Shown here: positions 14,902 to 24,880 of the stretch, one piece after another
Position numbering within the stretch: position 1 is the stretch's first letter
Layout: every line of letters starts with the position of its first letter
Source of the DNA: Phytophthora sp. 'mugwort'
Taxonomy: Eukaryota > Oomycota > Peronosporomycetes > Peronosporales > Peronosporaceae
Reading direction: 5' to 3'
NCBI GenBank assembly: GCA_033558025.1
Contig: JAUCEF010000065.1
Location: 1-24,880, forward strand
DNA: 24,880 nucleotides
The notes under the pieces: model-generated
What the model was told of the DNA's origin: nothing
What the model saw: only the letters and a program-made list of their open reading frames with translations
The model's database searches: none
Position numbers and translations under genes: made by a program

Positions 14902-15518
14902 AATACGCGCAGAACCTTACCAACTCTTGCTAATTTTTATTTAAAATTTTTATATAAAAAACAGGTGTTGCATGGCTGTCGTCAGCTCGTGTTGTGAAAT
15001 GTTTGGTTAAATCCTTTAACGAGCGCAACCCCTATGATTAGTTACTAATTTATTATAAATAGATAAAAGTACTCTAATGAAAAAATTAATGATAGGTTAA
15101 TGGAAGGTGGGGATGACGTCAAGTCTTCATGGCCCTTATGAGTTGGGCTACACACGTGCTACAATGATAATTACAATGAGAAGCAATAATGATATAAGTT
15201 GGAGCAAATCTTCAAAAATTATCTTAGTTCGAATTAAGGGCTGAAACTCGCCCTTATGAAGTTGGAATCGCTAGTAATCGCAGAACAGCATGCTGCGGTG
15301 AATATGTTACTGGACTTTGTACACACCGCCCGTCACATCAGGGAAGTTGATTGTTTTTAAAATAATTTTTAATTCTTTTATAAAATTTAATAATTATTTA
15401 AATAAAATAATTTAAAATTTTTATAAAATAAATTATAATTCCTAAAAAGTGGTTAGTAACTTTGATGAAGTCGTAACAAGGTAGTCGTAGGGGAACCTGT
15501 GTCTGGAAGAGATCTTTA
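14010..15518 (+). rRNA. rns: Small-subunit (16S-like) ribosomal RNA
   Basis: Conserved landmarks: AGAGTTTGATCCTGGCTCAG at the 5' end, GACACGGCCCAAACT (14291), the 530 loop GTGCCAGCAGCCGCGGTAAT (14458), GGATTAGAGACCCCGGTAGT (14728), AAAGGAATTGACGGGAGTCT (14850), GAACCTTACCAACTCTTGC (14912), GTACACACCGCCCGTCACA (15319) and GTCGTAACAAGGTAGTCGTA (15470). The helix 44 tip is expanded by an A+T-rich stretch (15350-15430). The 3' tail is CTGGAAGAGATCTTTAAG with no CCTCC, so there is no anti-Shine-Dalgarno. Ends are approximate. Confidence 0.97.
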
Positions 15519-15547
15519 AGCATTCTTAAATTAAAATTAAAAGTCTT

Positions 15548-15619
15548 AGGAAAATAGTTTAATTGGTAAAATCATAGTCTCCAAAATTATTGTTATGGGT
15601 TCAAGTCCCATTTTTCCTG
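15548..15619 (+). tRNA. trnW: tRNA-Trp (CCA)
   Basis: Acceptor AGGAAAA/TTTTCCT, anticodon loop CTCCAAA giving CCA, T-stem ATGGG/CCCAT with loop TTCAAGT, discriminator G. The CCA anticodon reads UGG only, which supports TGA being a stop codon here. Confidence 0.94.
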
Positions 15620-16211
15620 TTTATTATAAAATATTATAAATCAAAAAAATTTTATAATATCTGAAATTAATTAAATTCAAGTTATAAAAATAAAATTTTA
15701 TTTAAAATACTTTTTAATCAAAGGGAATTTAAATTTAGATTTATAATATTTTATAATAAATATAGTTTTATATGTTTAAAATAAAAATATTATTATAAAT
15801 ATTCAATTTTAAAATTACTCCATTATTCCTAAAAAAATATTCATAAACAGATTAATTAATGTTTATATTAAGAAAACATTCTCAATATTAAATAATTTTA
15901 ATTTATTAGTTAATATTATTGATTAATCGTTAAATGAATACTCTTTAAATAATTATTATTTCATTTTTATTATATTCTACATTAATATTTATTATTGTAT
16001 ATAAAAACATTTTAAAAATAATATGATTATTTAATATAAATTATTTTAATTTTTAAAAAATTTTATATTCTTTAAGAAAAAAAAAAAATAATTCAATTAT
16101 TTTTACAATATAAATAATAAAATTTATATTTTTTCTTGAATATTAATATTCAAAAACTCTTAATTTTGTATATATTAAAAATTAAATAAAATAATAAATT
16201 TCAAGTATATT
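15620..16211. other. Long A+T-rich non-coding region upstream of cox2
   Basis: About 590 bases, the longest gene-free stretch in the window. It contains a perfect 18-bp palindrome (16136-16153), a TATTCTTTAAGAA word (16066-16078) that recurs upstream of nad5, and short inverted A+T words. A hydrophobic run without a start codon (see findings) is visible near 15952-16025. No known gene is recognised on either strand. Confidence 0.6.
16136..16153. repeat. 18-bp perfect palindrome
   Basis: TTGAATATTAATATTCAA is its own reverse complement. It lies 58 bases upstream of the cox2 start and could be a protein-binding site, a processing fold, or chance in A+T-rich DNA. Confidence 0.8.
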
Positions 16212-16988
16212 ATGACAATAATAAATTATATAAATAATCAATTCACTTTTTTAGATATGGCTGAACCTTGGCAATTAGGTTTTCAAGATCCAGCAACACC
16301 TGTTATGGAAGGTATTATTAATTTTCATCATGATTTAATGTTTTTTTTAATTATGATTACTGTATTTGTTTGTTGGATGTTATTTAGAGTTATTACTCTT
16401 TTTGATGAAAAAAAAAATAAAATTCCAGCAACAATTGTACATGGTGCTACTATTGAAATTATTTGGACTTCTATTCCAGCCTTAATTTTATTAACGGTAG
16501 CTATTCCATCTTTTGCTTTATTATATTCAATGGATGAAGTAATTGATCCTATTATTACTTTAAAAGTAATTGGTAGTCAATGGTATTGGAGTTATGAATA
16601 TTCAGATAATTTAGAATTTTCTGATGAACCTTTAATTTTTGATAGTTATATGATTCAAGAAGATGATTTAGCAATAGGTCAATTTAGAATTTTAGAAGTT
16701 GATAATCGTGTGGTTGTTCCAACTAATAGTCATATTCGAGTATTAATTACTGCTTCAGATGTTTTACATTCATGGGCAATACCTTCATTAGGTATAAAAT
16801 TAGATGCTTGTCCTGGTCGTTTAAATCAAACATCAATGTTTATTAAACGTGAAGGTGTTTTTTATGGACAATGTAGTGAAATTTGTGGAGTAAATCATGG
16901 ATTTATGCCTATTGTTGTAGAAGCTGTTTCATTAGAAGATTATTTAATTTGGTTAAAAAATAAAATCAATTTTGATTTTAATATATAA
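16212..16988 (+). CDS. cox2: Cytochrome c oxidase subunit 2
   Basis: Cox2 accepts electrons from cytochrome c at its CuA centre and passes them to Cox1. The 258-residue protein is complete. Two membrane spans lie at about 41-63 and 82-105. The electron entry motif QWYWSYEY is at 123-130, and the CuA ligands are H186 and C221, E223, C225, H229, M232 in [17 protein letters not shown]. The N-terminus [20 protein letters not shown] is short with no long leader. No editing is needed. A 32-codon ORF follows after 13 bases, then cox1. Confidence 0.98.
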   Translation: MTIINYINNQFTFLDMAEPWQLGFQDPATPVMEGIINFHHDLMFFLIMITVFVCWMLFRVITLFDEKKNKIPATIVHGATIEIIWTSIPALILLTVAIPSFALLYSMDEVIDPIITLKVIGSQWYWSYEYSDNLEFSDEPLIFDSYMIQEDDLAIGQFRILEVDNRVVVPTNSHIRVLITASDVLHSWAIPSLGIKLDACPGRLNQTSMFIKREGVFYGQCSEICGVNHGFMPIVVEAVSLEDYLIWLKNKINFDFNI

Positions 16989-17001
16989 TTAAAAAATTTT
17001 T

Positions 17002-17100
17002 ATGGTATTTAAAATCATTGGTATAATTTTTTTAATATTATTACTATTTACTGATATTAAAAAATTAATTAATAAAATCAAACAATTTTTCAATAAATAA
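17002..17100 (+). CDS. Candidate mini-TatA (32 residues)
   Basis: ATG at 17002 opens MVFKIIGIIFLILLLFTDIK followed by KLINKIKQFFNK and TAA. This is one N-terminal membrane span, a short hinge and a basic amphipathic helix ending in F-F-N-K, the architecture of TatA/TatB ('LLLFGxKKLPELxxxLGxxIxxFK'). The Phe before the hinge and the Lys-Lys-Leu after it are in place, but the usual Gly of 'FG' is Thr. TatA would be the pore-forming partner of the tatC encoded at the left edge. Spacing (13 bases after cox2) suits co-transcription. Such a short protein could also be a different one-span subunit or an untranslated ORF. Confidence 0.45.
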   Translation: MVFKIIGIIFLILLLFTDIKKLINKIKQFFNK

Positions 17101-17210
17101 AAATAATTTATTTTTTTGATAATAAAAAATTAAAAAAACCAACGCTTTTTTTGATTTAAAAATAAAATATATAATTTTGCATTTAAAATAAAATTTAAAA
17201 ATATAAATAA

Positions 17211-18689
<1,479 letters not shown>

Positions 18690-18700
18690 AAAAAATTTTT

Positions 18701-18740
18701 ATAATTATTAATAATTAAATTAATCTTTATTAATAATTAT
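18701..18740 (+). terminator. 14-bp inverted repeat 3' of cox1
   Basis: Perfect pairing of 14 bases with a 12-base loop, 12 bases after the cox1 stop. Flanking A and T runs could lengthen the stem with a small bulge. The role (3' end protection or termination) is inferred from position. Confidence 0.5.
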
Positions 18741-18762
18741 ATTAAAAATTTTTAATTTAATT

Positions 18763-18781
18763 AATACCGTTTTACGGTGTT
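18763..18781 (+). terminator. Compact 8-bp hairpin 3' of cox1
   Basis: AATACCGT and ACGGTGTT pair over 8 positions (one G-U) around a TTT loop. The CCG/CGG core makes it stable. It is a likely processing or 3' end structure between cox1 and the next ORF. Confidence 0.5.
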
Positions 18782-18931
18782 TTATAAAAATTTAAAATTT
18801 TTATATTATTTAAGAGAAAAAAATATTAGTAAAATTTAAATAAAAAAAAATATTAAATCTCAAAAATTAAATCAAATAAAAATTTAATTAATAACAAATT
18901 AATTATTAATAAAATAATTTAAATTATAATT

Positions 18932-19345
18932 ATGGATATCGAAAATATTTTAATAGACTTAAACAATGACAACAATAATATTGAAAAACACGAATCACAA
19001 GAACAAACATCAAATTATATAAAATATATAATATTTATAATAGGTGCCTTTTTTATTTTAGGTTTAACTATTTTTTTAATTTATTTCAATAGCGATTTTC
19101 CAATAGTTTCTGCATTACAGGATTTAAGGAATATCGTCGATGATGAAACTTTCAATCAAATAAAACAAGTTGTTTTAAAAATGTTACGTGAACCTGAAAA
19201 AAGGGCGGCTGGATTAAATTTATTAGAATTATTAAAACTAACTATTCATCCAAGACATTTATTAAAAGATAATCCACAAGAATTTGAAAAAATGATGACT
19301 CATTTAATTAAAATTTTAATTTCTATTTTTAAAGAAGATGGCTAA
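18932..19345 (+). CDS. Unknown 137-residue single-span membrane protein
   Basis: This protein is not recognised. Residues 1-31 are acidic and Asn rich, a single membrane span covers about 32-52 (YIIFIIGAFFILGLTIFLIY), followed by FNSDFPIVSALQDLRNIVDD and a helical, mixed-charge C-terminal domain (EPEKRAAGLNLLELLKLTIH, KDNPQEFEKMMTHLIKIL). It is complete, with a good ATG, and is the last plus-strand gene before the strand switch. A strong hairpin follows 3 bases after the stop. The SDFP just after the span resembles DNFPSDFP in the ORF at 12883. The helix-rich end and less biased composition suggest a real protein under constraint. Confidence 0.78.
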   Translation: MDIENILIDLNNDNNNIEKHESQEQTSNYIKYIIFIIGAFFILGLTIFLIYFNSDFPIVSALQDLRNIVDDETFNQIKQVVLKMLREPEKRAAGLNLLELLKLTIHPRHLLKDNPQEFEKMMTHLIKILISIFKEDG

Positions 19346-19347
19346 AA

Positions 19348-19375
19348 AAACCTATTTAATTTGTTAAATAGGTTT
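19348..19375 (+). terminator. Strong hairpin after the last plus-strand gene
   Basis: AAACCTATTTA (19348-19358) and TAAATAGGTTT (19365-19375) form a perfect 11-bp stem with a 6-base loop, starting 3 bases after the ORF stop at the convergent end of the plus-strand gene block. A 3' end or termination role fits. Confidence 0.65.
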
Positions 19376-19756
19376 CTAGATATACAATATATACATTATG
19401 TAAATTTTTACCAATTAAAAACTAATTATGTGATTTTAAATTATAACTATGTTGATATTAATTTAATTTTAGTTATTGAGTATTTAATAAAAATTAATCT
19501 ATTTAAATATTTATGTCATCAATAACTTATGTTAAACCATCTTGATTAAAAGTTATAGAATTAGCAATAATAATATTCTGTATTTATATTAAATTTGTAA
19601 GTGAACGCATTCTTCTTATATTTTTTAGAATATTTATTGAAAAAAATTGATTTTTTTAATTTATTATTTCTTAAAAAATTTAAATTTTATTATTTATATT
19701 ATAAAAATAATTGAATTATTTTTTTTTTAAGAATGAAATTTTTAAATAAAACTAAT
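19376..19756. other. Non-coding region at the convergence of the two gene blocks
   Basis: About 380 bases between the plus-strand block and the minus-strand block. It contains a 9-bp inverted repeat (19471-19479 with 19519-19527) and, just after it, sequence around 19530-19575 with slight resemblance to 5S rRNA loop C, or alternatively an open frame broken by in-frame TGA codons (see findings). Nothing is assigned with confidence. Confidence 0.5.
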
Positions 19757-19829
19757 TACAATCTCTTGGATTTGAACCAAGATTTTAAAGCTTAGAAGGC
19801 TAATACTCTACCAATTAAGTTAAGATTGT
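19757..19829 (-). tRNA. trnR: tRNA-Arg (UCU)
   Basis: Minus strand: acceptor ACAATCT/AGATTGT, D-arm ACTTAATTGGTAGAGT, anticodon loop CTTCTAA giving TCT, T-stem CTTGG/CCAAG with loop TTCAAAT. It lies 17 bases beyond the nad6 stop on the same strand. Confidence 0.94.
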
Positions 19830-19846
19830 TTTAGTTTTATTAAGAA

Positions 19847-20557
19847 TTAAACAGTTTTATCTGAATATACATTAAAAATAGCTTTTAATGCATCTCGTGA
19901 AAGTTGTTTATAAATATTTTGTTTTAAAAATTTTTTTTTTTCCTTTTTAGTTAAAGTAACCGCTCCTATTAAAGCTATTAATAATATAATACCTGCAACT
20001 AAAAAAAAAAAAGCATAATAACTATATAAAATTTGTCCAATTGTTTCAATATTTGTAATAGTATCTAATTGATAGATAAAATTTTTTAAAAAGGGTTTGA
20101 CATCAACAAATATTTCAAAAGTACCTTTCATACTATCGTGAAAAAAAAATAAAGTATTTACTTTTTGAGTAAAAAAAGAATTATTTATTAAATGGTAATA
20201 TGATGTAAAAACTTTACTAAACATAACAAACGTTTCTAAAAAAAAAATAAAACTAATTAAAAAAATAATTGGTAAATAACCAAAATTATTTTTTATTTTA
20301 TTTTTATCAATTAAAACATTAACATCTAGCATCATAATAACAAATAAAAATAATACAGTAATAGCTCCTACATAAATAATAATTAACATTATTGATAAAA
20401 ATTCAATTTCAGAAATTAATAATAATCCAGTTGAATTAGTAAAAACTAATATTAAAAAAAATGCAGAATATATTGTATTTGTAGAATATATTACAAATAT
20501 AGCTGAAGTTAAAGCTATAGTTGAAAAAGTATAAAAGAAAATTGTTTCGAAATCCAT
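19847..20557 (-). CDS. nad6: NADH dehydrogenase subunit 6
   Basis: Nad6 is a membrane-arm subunit of complex I near the quinone channel. The 236 residues begin MDFETIFFYTFSTIALTSAI and carry the signature span EFLSIMLIIIYVGAITVLFL and FVIMMLDV (Nad6 'AxxLxIVYVGAVAVLFLFVIMML', including the pi-bulge helix). An extended loop (about 100-160) separates it from the last span GIILLIALIGAVTLTKKEKK. It is longer than most Nad6 (about 170-210), mainly from this loop and a basic C-terminal tail. It lies downstream of nad5 on the minus strand. Confidence 0.96.
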   Translation of the reverse strand: MDFETIFFYTFSTIALTSAIFVIYSTNTIYSAFFLILVFTNSTGLLLISEIEFLSIMLIIIYVGAITVLFLFVIMMLDVNVLIDKNKIKNNFGYLPIIFLISFIFFLETFVMFSKVFTSYYHLINNSFFTQKVNTLFFFHDSMKGTFEIFVDVKPFLKNFIYQLDTITNIETIGQILYSYYAFFFLVAGIILLIALIGAVTLTKKEKKKFLKQNIYKQLSRDALKAIFNVYSDKTV

Positions 20558-20617
20558 AATGTATTTAAATTATATAAATTTATAATTATATCTTAAAAGA
20601 TACATATTTTATTATTT

Positions 20618-22612
20618 TTATTTAATTAATAAAAAAATAAATAAAAATAATAAAATAGTAATAATATTAAAAAAATAAATAATAGAAAAAAAAATAATAT
20701 TTATTAAACAAATAATGCTAATTAACATTAATAATGAATAGTGATAAATATAACCTGTTTGTAATAAAATTATTTTTTGACTTAAGAAAGAAAAAACGGT
20801 TATTAAACCAAAAGGACCACACATTTCAATTAAACCTTTATCAATCATTTTATATGTTACATTATAACCAACTTTTAATATATATTGATTAATAAATTCA
20901 TAATAAATTTTATCAAAATACCATTTTCTATTTAAAAAATTATAAAAATAAAGACCATATTTTGAAATTTTTAAGTTATATAAAAATCTAAATTTAAAAA
21001 AATATAAATAAAAGGCACAAAATAAGCCACAAAAACTTAAAATAACAGGTAATAATTTAAAAAATGTTGGTAAAAATTCAGCATCAATCATTTGATTATT
21101 AAATGGATTTATATAAATTGAGTTATTCCAAAAATTTGAACCTAACCCAACAAACATATCTTTAGAAATATAACCTATAAAAATACTACCAAATGCTAAA
21201 ACTCCTAAAGGAATACCCATTTCTAATGGAACATCATGTGCATTTTTAATAACATTTTTATAGGCATTAGTTTCACTTAAAAAAGCAAAAAATAATAAAC
21301 GTGTTGAATAGAATGCCGTAAAAAATGCACCAATAGTACCCAACCAATAAGCAAAATGACCTGTTTCACTAAAACTTGAAAATGCAACTTCTAATATTAA
21401 ATCTTTAGAATAAAAACCAGTTAAAAAAGGAAAACCCATTAAAGATAATGAACCTATTAAAAACATTATATAAGTAAAAGGTAAAATTCTTCTTAAACCA
21501 CCCATTTTTCTTATATCTTGTTCATCACCCATAGCATGAATTACAGCACCGGAACATAAAAATAATAATGCTTTAAAATATGCATGATTTGATAAATGAA
21601 AAATAGCTAAAGGATAATTTGATAATCCACAAGCAAAAAACATATAACCTAATTGACTACAAGTAGAATAGGCAACTATTTTTTTAAAATCATTTTGTAC
21701 TAGACCAATTGTACTTGAGAAAAAGGCTGTAGAAGCTCCAATAATTGTAATAACTTTTAAAGAAAACATTGAATATTCAAACATTGGTGAACAACGTGCA
21801 ATTAAATAAACACCAGCAGTTACCATAGTCGCTGCATGGATTAATGCCGAAACCGGCGTAGGTCCTTCCATAGCATCGGGTAACCATAAATGTAAAAAAA
21901 TTTGAGCAGATTTACCCATAGCACCTATAAAAATTAAAATACACGCAACATCAATAATACTTAAAATATAATTAAAAAAAATAAATTTAAAATCTTTAAC
22001 AATAGAAATTGCTGCAAATGTACTAAAATATTCAATAGTTCTAATATTATAAAAAACAGTTAATACACCTAATAATAAGATTAAATCACTAATTCGATTA
22101 ACTAACATAGCTTTTATAGCTGCTTTATTCGCTTGTAAACGTGTAAACCAAAAATTAATTAATAAATATGAACAAAAACCAACACCTTCCCATCCAACAA
22201 ACATTTGCATAAAATTATCACCTGTAACTAATATAATCATAAAAAAAGTAAATAGTGATAAATATGACATAAATCTAGATAAATGTGGATCATGATCCAT
22301 ATATTTAGAAGAATATAAATGAACTAAAGTTGAAATACTTGTTACAACAATTAACATTATCATAGTTAAACTATCAAATAAAAAACACCAATTACAATTA
22401 AATAAACCACTATTAATCCAATTTGAAATATAAATAATATACTCATATTCATTTGTAATTGAATTATATATAATAATAAATGAAAAAAGACAACTTAAAA
22501 AAGTTGTTAATGTGGTTATAAATACAGAACCTTTACGGCCAATATAAAAACCAAATAATCCAGAAGCTACTGAACCTAAAAAAGGTAAAAAAATTAAAGT
22601 TAATAATAACAT
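20618..22612 (-). CDS. nad5: NADH dehydrogenase subunit 5
   Basis: Nad5 is the distal antiporter-like proton pump of complex I. The 664-residue frame is complete: MLLLTLIFLPFLGSVASGLF start, HLYSSKYMDHDPHLSRFMSY, NFMQMFVGWEGVGFCSYLLI (conserved Glu in 'GWExVGxxSY'), LWLPDAMEGPTPVSALIHAA (signature 'WLPDAMEGPTPVSALIHAATMV'), CSGAVIHAMGDEQDIRKMGG and GFYSKDLILE. A long C-terminal extension with the lateral helix follows. There are no introns. It is 60 bases upstream of nad6 and 204 bases downstream of atp1 on the minus strand. Confidence 0.98.
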   Translation of the reverse strand: MLLLTLIFLPFLGSVASGLFGFYIGRKGSVFITTLTTFLSCLFSFIIIYNSITNEYEYIIYISNWINSGLFNCNWCFLFDSLTMIMLIVVTSISTLVHLYSSKYMDHDPHLSRFMSYLSLFTFFMIILVTGDNFMQMFVGWEGVGFCSYLLINFWFTRLQANKAAIKAMLVNRISDLILLLGVLTVFYNIRTIEYFSTFAAISIVKDFKFIFFNYILSIIDVACILIFIGAMGKSAQIFLHLWLPDAMEGPTPVSALIHAATMVTAGVYLIARCSPMFEYSMFSLKVITIIGASTAFFSSTIGLVQNDFKKIVAYSTCSQLGYMFFACGLSNYPLAIFHLSNHAYFKALLFLCSGAVIHAMGDEQDIRKMGGLRRILPFTYIMFLIGSLSLMGFPFLTGFYSKDLILEVAFSSFSETGHFAYWLGTIGAFFTAFYSTRLLFFAFLSETNAYKNVIKNAHDVPLEMGIPLGVLAFGSIFIGYISKDMFVGLGSNFWNNSIYINPFNNQMIDAEFLPTFFKLLPVILSFCGLFCAFYLYFFKFRFLYNLKISKYGLYFYNFLNRKWYFDKIYYEFINQYILKVGYNVTYKMIDKGLIEMCGPFGLITVFSFLSQKIILLQTGYIYHYSLLMLISIICLINIIFFSIIYFFNIITILLFLFIFLLIK

Positions 22613-22816
22613 AATAGAATAAAATAAATTTAAATTATTTAAAAATATAATAATAATTTTAAAATAATTCTTCTTAAAGAATAAATATTTTTTAAAAAAT
22701 TAATATTAGAATAATATTTAAAATTATTTTCTATATAGAAAATAATTAATTTTTATCTGTTATGTTTTATTTACAAAATATTATAATTATTTTTTATTAA
22801 TAAAAAAATAATTATA
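22613..22816. other. Spacer upstream of nad5 with palindromes
   Basis: 204 bases between atp1 and nad5. On the minus strand, TATTCTTTAAGAA (22671-22683) lies about 60-70 bases before the nad5 start, the same 13-mer as upstream of cox2. A 26-bp perfect palindrome occupies 22722-22747. No gene is seen. Confidence 0.6.
22722..22747. repeat. 26-bp perfect palindrome
   Basis: AATTATTTTCTAT followed directly by its reverse complement ATAGAAAATAATT. It lies between the atp1 stop and the nad5 start on the minus strand. It may be the atp1 3' end structure or a cruciform site. Confidence 0.85.
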
Positions 22817-24346
22817 TTATTTTGTAATAAAATTATTAGTAAAATTTGTTGCTAAAATATTAAGTTTTTTTTCTAATTCTTTAGATATTTCTTTTTTATT
22901 TAAGATTTCTTCTAAAATATTAAAATGATTATTTTTTATAAAATTTAACCAACTAATTTCAAAACTTGAAATTTTATCAACAGCAATTTTATCTAAGAAA
23001 CCACGTACACCTAAATAAATAATTACAATTTGATTTTCAACAGATAACGGTATATTTAAACCTTGTTTTAACATTTCTGTTAATCTAATCCCTCTATTTA
23101 ATTGTTGTTGAGTTGTAGCATCTAAATCAGAACCAAATTGAGCAAATGCTTGTACTTCTCTAAATTGTGCTAATTCTAATTTCATTGTACCAGCAATTTG
23201 TTTCATAGCTTTAATTTGTGCAGAAGAACCAACACGACTTACAGATAATCCAACACTAATTGCAGGTCTTTGACCTTCATTAAATAATTCTGTTTCTAAA
23301 AAAATTTGTCCATCAGTAATTGAAATAACATTTGTTGGAATATAAGCAGAAACATCTCCAGCTTGTGTTTCAATAATAGGTAATGCGGTTAATGAACCAC
23401 CACCAATTTTTTTATTCATTTTAGCAGCTCTTTCTAATAAACGAGAGTGTAAATAAAAAACATCTCCAGGATAAGCTTCTCTACCTGGAGGTCTTCTTAA
23501 TAATAAAGACATTTGTCTATAAGCTACCGCTTGTTTTGATAAATCATCATAGAAAATAACAGCATGTTTACCATTATCTCTAAAATATTCACCTAAAGCA
23601 CAACCAGTATATGGAGCTAAATATTGTAAGGGTGCTGAATCTGAAGCAGTAGCCGCTACAATAACAGAAAAAAACATTGCATTTTTTTCTTCTAAAGTTT
23701 TTGTTAATTCAGCAATTGTTGATCTTTTTTGACCAACACCTACATAAATACAATATAATTGATTATTTATATCTTTTTTTAAATGAGGTTCTCTTTGATT
23801 AATTATAGTATCAATAGCAATAGATGTTTTACCTGTTTGTCTATCACCAATAATTAATTCCCTTTGACCACGACCAATAGGAATTAAACTATCTACAGCT
23901 TTTAAACCTGTTTGTACAGGTTGTTTAACACTTTCTCTAGGCATAATACCTGGAGCTTTAACTTCAACTCTACTTTCTAATTTACTGTTAATTTGACCTT
24001 TACCATCAATGGGTTGTCCTAAAGCATCAACTACTCTACCTAATACTTCAGGTCCTACAGGTACACTAACAATAGATCCAGTTCTTCGTACAAAATTACC
24101 TTCTTGAATTTCTCTATCATTACTAAAAACAACAACACCAACAACATCAGGTTCTAAATTTAAAGCCATTCCTTTAATATTACCATTATTAAATTCAACC
24201 ATTTCACCTGCTTGAATTTTAGTTAAACCATAACATCTTGCAATACCATCACTCATTGAAAGAACAATACCTGTTTCTTGTAAACTTTTTTCATCTTTAT
24301 ATTTTTTAATATTTGATTCCAGTATATATGATAATTCAATAGCCAT
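22817..24346 (-). CDS. atp1: ATP synthase F1 subunit alpha
   Basis: Alpha is the non-catalytic nucleotide-binding subunit of F1. The 509 residues are complete: [20 protein letters not shown] start, GIARCYGL, P-loop GDRQTGKT at 167-174, [20 protein letters not shown] (267 onward), the helix [20 protein letters not shown] and the arginine finger R371 in [14 protein letters not shown]. It is mitochondrially encoded here, as in plants, jakobids and some stramenopiles, but not in animals or fungi. The Lys/Asn-rich tail is typical drift. The start is the only ATG before the conserved N-terminus. Confidence 0.98.
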   Translation of the reverse strand: MAIELSYILESNIKKYKDEKSLQETGIVLSMSDGIARCYGLTKIQAGEMVEFNNGNIKGMALNLEPDVVGVVVFSNDREIQEGNFVRRTGSIVSVPVGPEVLGRVVDALGQPIDGKGQINSKLESRVEVKAPGIMPRESVKQPVQTGLKAVDSLIPIGRGQRELIIGDRQTGKTSIAIDTIINQREPHLKKDINNQLYCIYVGVGQKRSTIAELTKTLEEKNAMFFSVIVAATASDSAPLQYLAPYTGCALGEYFRDNGKHAVIFYDDLSKQAVAYRQMSLLLRRPPGREAYPGDVFYLHSRLLERAAKMNKKIGGGSLTALPIIETQAGDVSAYIPTNVISITDGQIFLETELFNEGQRPAISVGLSVSRVGSSAQIKAMKQIAGTMKLELAQFREVQAFAQFGSDLDATTQQQLNRGIRLTEMLKQGLNIPLSVENQIVIIYLGVRGFLDKIAVDKISSFEISWLNFIKNNHFNILEEILNKKEISKELEKKLNILATNFTNNFITK

Positions 24347-24425
24347 AGAGGTTATTAAATTATCATATTATTTAATAATTATAAATTATTATAATTACCA
24401 AAATATATCAAATATATATTTTTTA

Positions 24426-24497
24426 TACCCTTTACGAGAATTGAACTCGTATTTTTACCGTGAAAAGGTAATGTCCTAACCATTAGACTAAAAGGGC
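24426..24497 (-). tRNA. trnE: tRNA-Glu (UUC)
   Basis: Minus strand: acceptor GCCCTTT/AAAGGGT (first pair G-U), D-arm AGTCTAATGGTTAGGACA, anticodon loop TTTTCAC giving TTC, T-stem TACGA/TCGTA with loop GTTCAAT region. It lies between nad4 and atp1 on the same strand. Confidence 0.94.
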
Positions 24498-24521
24498 TTT
24501 TTATTAAACAAAAAATTTTGT

Positions 24522-24880
24522 TTAATAAAAATAAGAAAAATCAATATGTATTAAAATTTTTGAAACACTTTCATGCATACAACTTTCAAAAATTTTAGGA
24601 TATAAACCTAATAAAAAGATATTTATAATTAATATTAAATGAATTAAAAATTCACGATAAGTTAAATCATAATAAATTTTTAAATAAATATTTTGAATAT
24701 TACCATAACAAATTCGATTATAAAATAATAAAGAATATACCCCACCCAAAAACATACCAATTGTCGCAAAAACAGCTGTTGTAGTATTATCTTCAAAAAC
24801 TCCAGTTAAAATAAGAATTTCACCCACAAAACTACTTGAACCTGGAATAGACATATTTGCTAATACATAAATAAATAATG
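24522..24880 (-). CDS. nad4: NADH dehydrogenase subunit 4, C-terminal part
   Basis: Nad4 is an antiporter-like proton pump of complex I. Only the C-terminal ~118 residues are inside the window; the frame is open to the edge with FIYVLANMSIPGSSSFVGE (Nad4 'NxxxPGTxNFVGEFL'), LILTGVFEDNTTTAVFATIG, GVYSLLFYNRICYG (Nad4 'YSLxxxNRxxFG') and DLTYREFLIHLILIINIFLL GLYP (Nad4 'DLxxREFxxxxPLxxxxxxLGxYP'). The stop is TAA at 24524-24522. It is the upstream member of the minus-strand nad4-trnE-atp1-nad5-nad6-trnR string. Confidence 0.97.
   Translation of the reverse strand, partial: LFIYVLANMSIPGSSSFVGEILILTGVFEDNTTTAVFATIGMFLGGVYSLLFYNRICYGNIQNIYLKIYYDLTYREFLIHLILIINIFLLGLYPKIFESCMHESVSKILIHIDFSYFY

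Larger units (their letters stand above)
18690..18931. other. Structured spacer downstream of cox1
   Basis: Contains a 14-bp perfect inverted repeat (ATAATTATTAATAA at 18701-18714 with 18727-18740, 12-base loop) and an 8-bp hairpin AATACCGT TTT ACGGTGTT (18763-18781), whose G+C core stands out in this A+T-rich gap. Both lie 3' of cox1 and probably serve mRNA end formation or processing. No gene is seen. Confidence 0.6.

Overview
This is a section of an A+T-rich protist mitochondrial genome, most likely from a stramenopile. The evidence is gene content: cox1, cox2, nad4, nad5, nad6, atp1 and atp8 sit with both rRNAs, 16 tRNAs and a large set of mitochondrion-encoded ribosomal proteins (rps2, 3, 4, 8, 11, 13, 14, 19; rpl2, 5, 6, 14, 16 and probably 31), plus tatC. 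Retention of tatC, atp1 and rpl31 and the compact rps14-rps8-rpl6-rps2-rps4 string resemble stramenopile mtDNAs; this rests on remembered gene orders, so other gene-rich protists (malawimonads, jakobids) are not excluded. The intact protein genes read with TGG tryptophan codons and the trnW anticodon is CCA, so the standard code is assumed.

Layout. 1-830: 5'-truncated tatC on the plus strand, ending tail to tail with a probable rpl31 on the minus strand. 831-989: trnC (+) and trnS-UGA (-). 999-1829: rps13-rps11 on the minus strand. 1858-4110: rpl2-rps19-rps3-rpl16. 4112-8639: trnM/I, an unassigned ORF, atp8, trnK, trnA, then rps14-rps8-rpl6-rps2-rps4 and a hexapeptide-repeat ORF that appears to carry the missing C-terminal tail of rps4. 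8668-11312: large-subunit rRNA. 11324-13646: five tRNAs, rpl14-rpl5, trnG, a membrane ORF, a second trnG and trnY. 14010-15518: small-subunit rRNA, then trnW. 16212-19345: cox2, a 32-codon ORF resembling TatA, cox1 and a second membrane ORF. From about 19757 the coding strand flips: trnR, nad6, nad5, atp1, trnE and the 3' part of nad4 are all on the minus strand.

Together the genes encode mitochondrial translation, parts of complexes I, IV and V, and a remnant Tat protein-translocation system. The most notable points are: (i) rps4 seems split into a core ORF and a second ORF in which the conserved C-terminal tail follows a 24-unit FQKNxx repeat; (ii) a candidate mini-tatA lies between cox2 and cox1, in the same mtDNA as tatC; (iii) every protein gene in about 1-3430 is interrupted by one-base frame changes while nearly everything after it is clean, which points to consensus error near a contig end more than to real pseudogenes; (iv) two single-span membrane ORFs of unknown function have similar sequence just after the membrane segment; (v) several palindromes, a tandem 10-bp array and a four-way-junction RNA candidate lie in the non-coding gaps.
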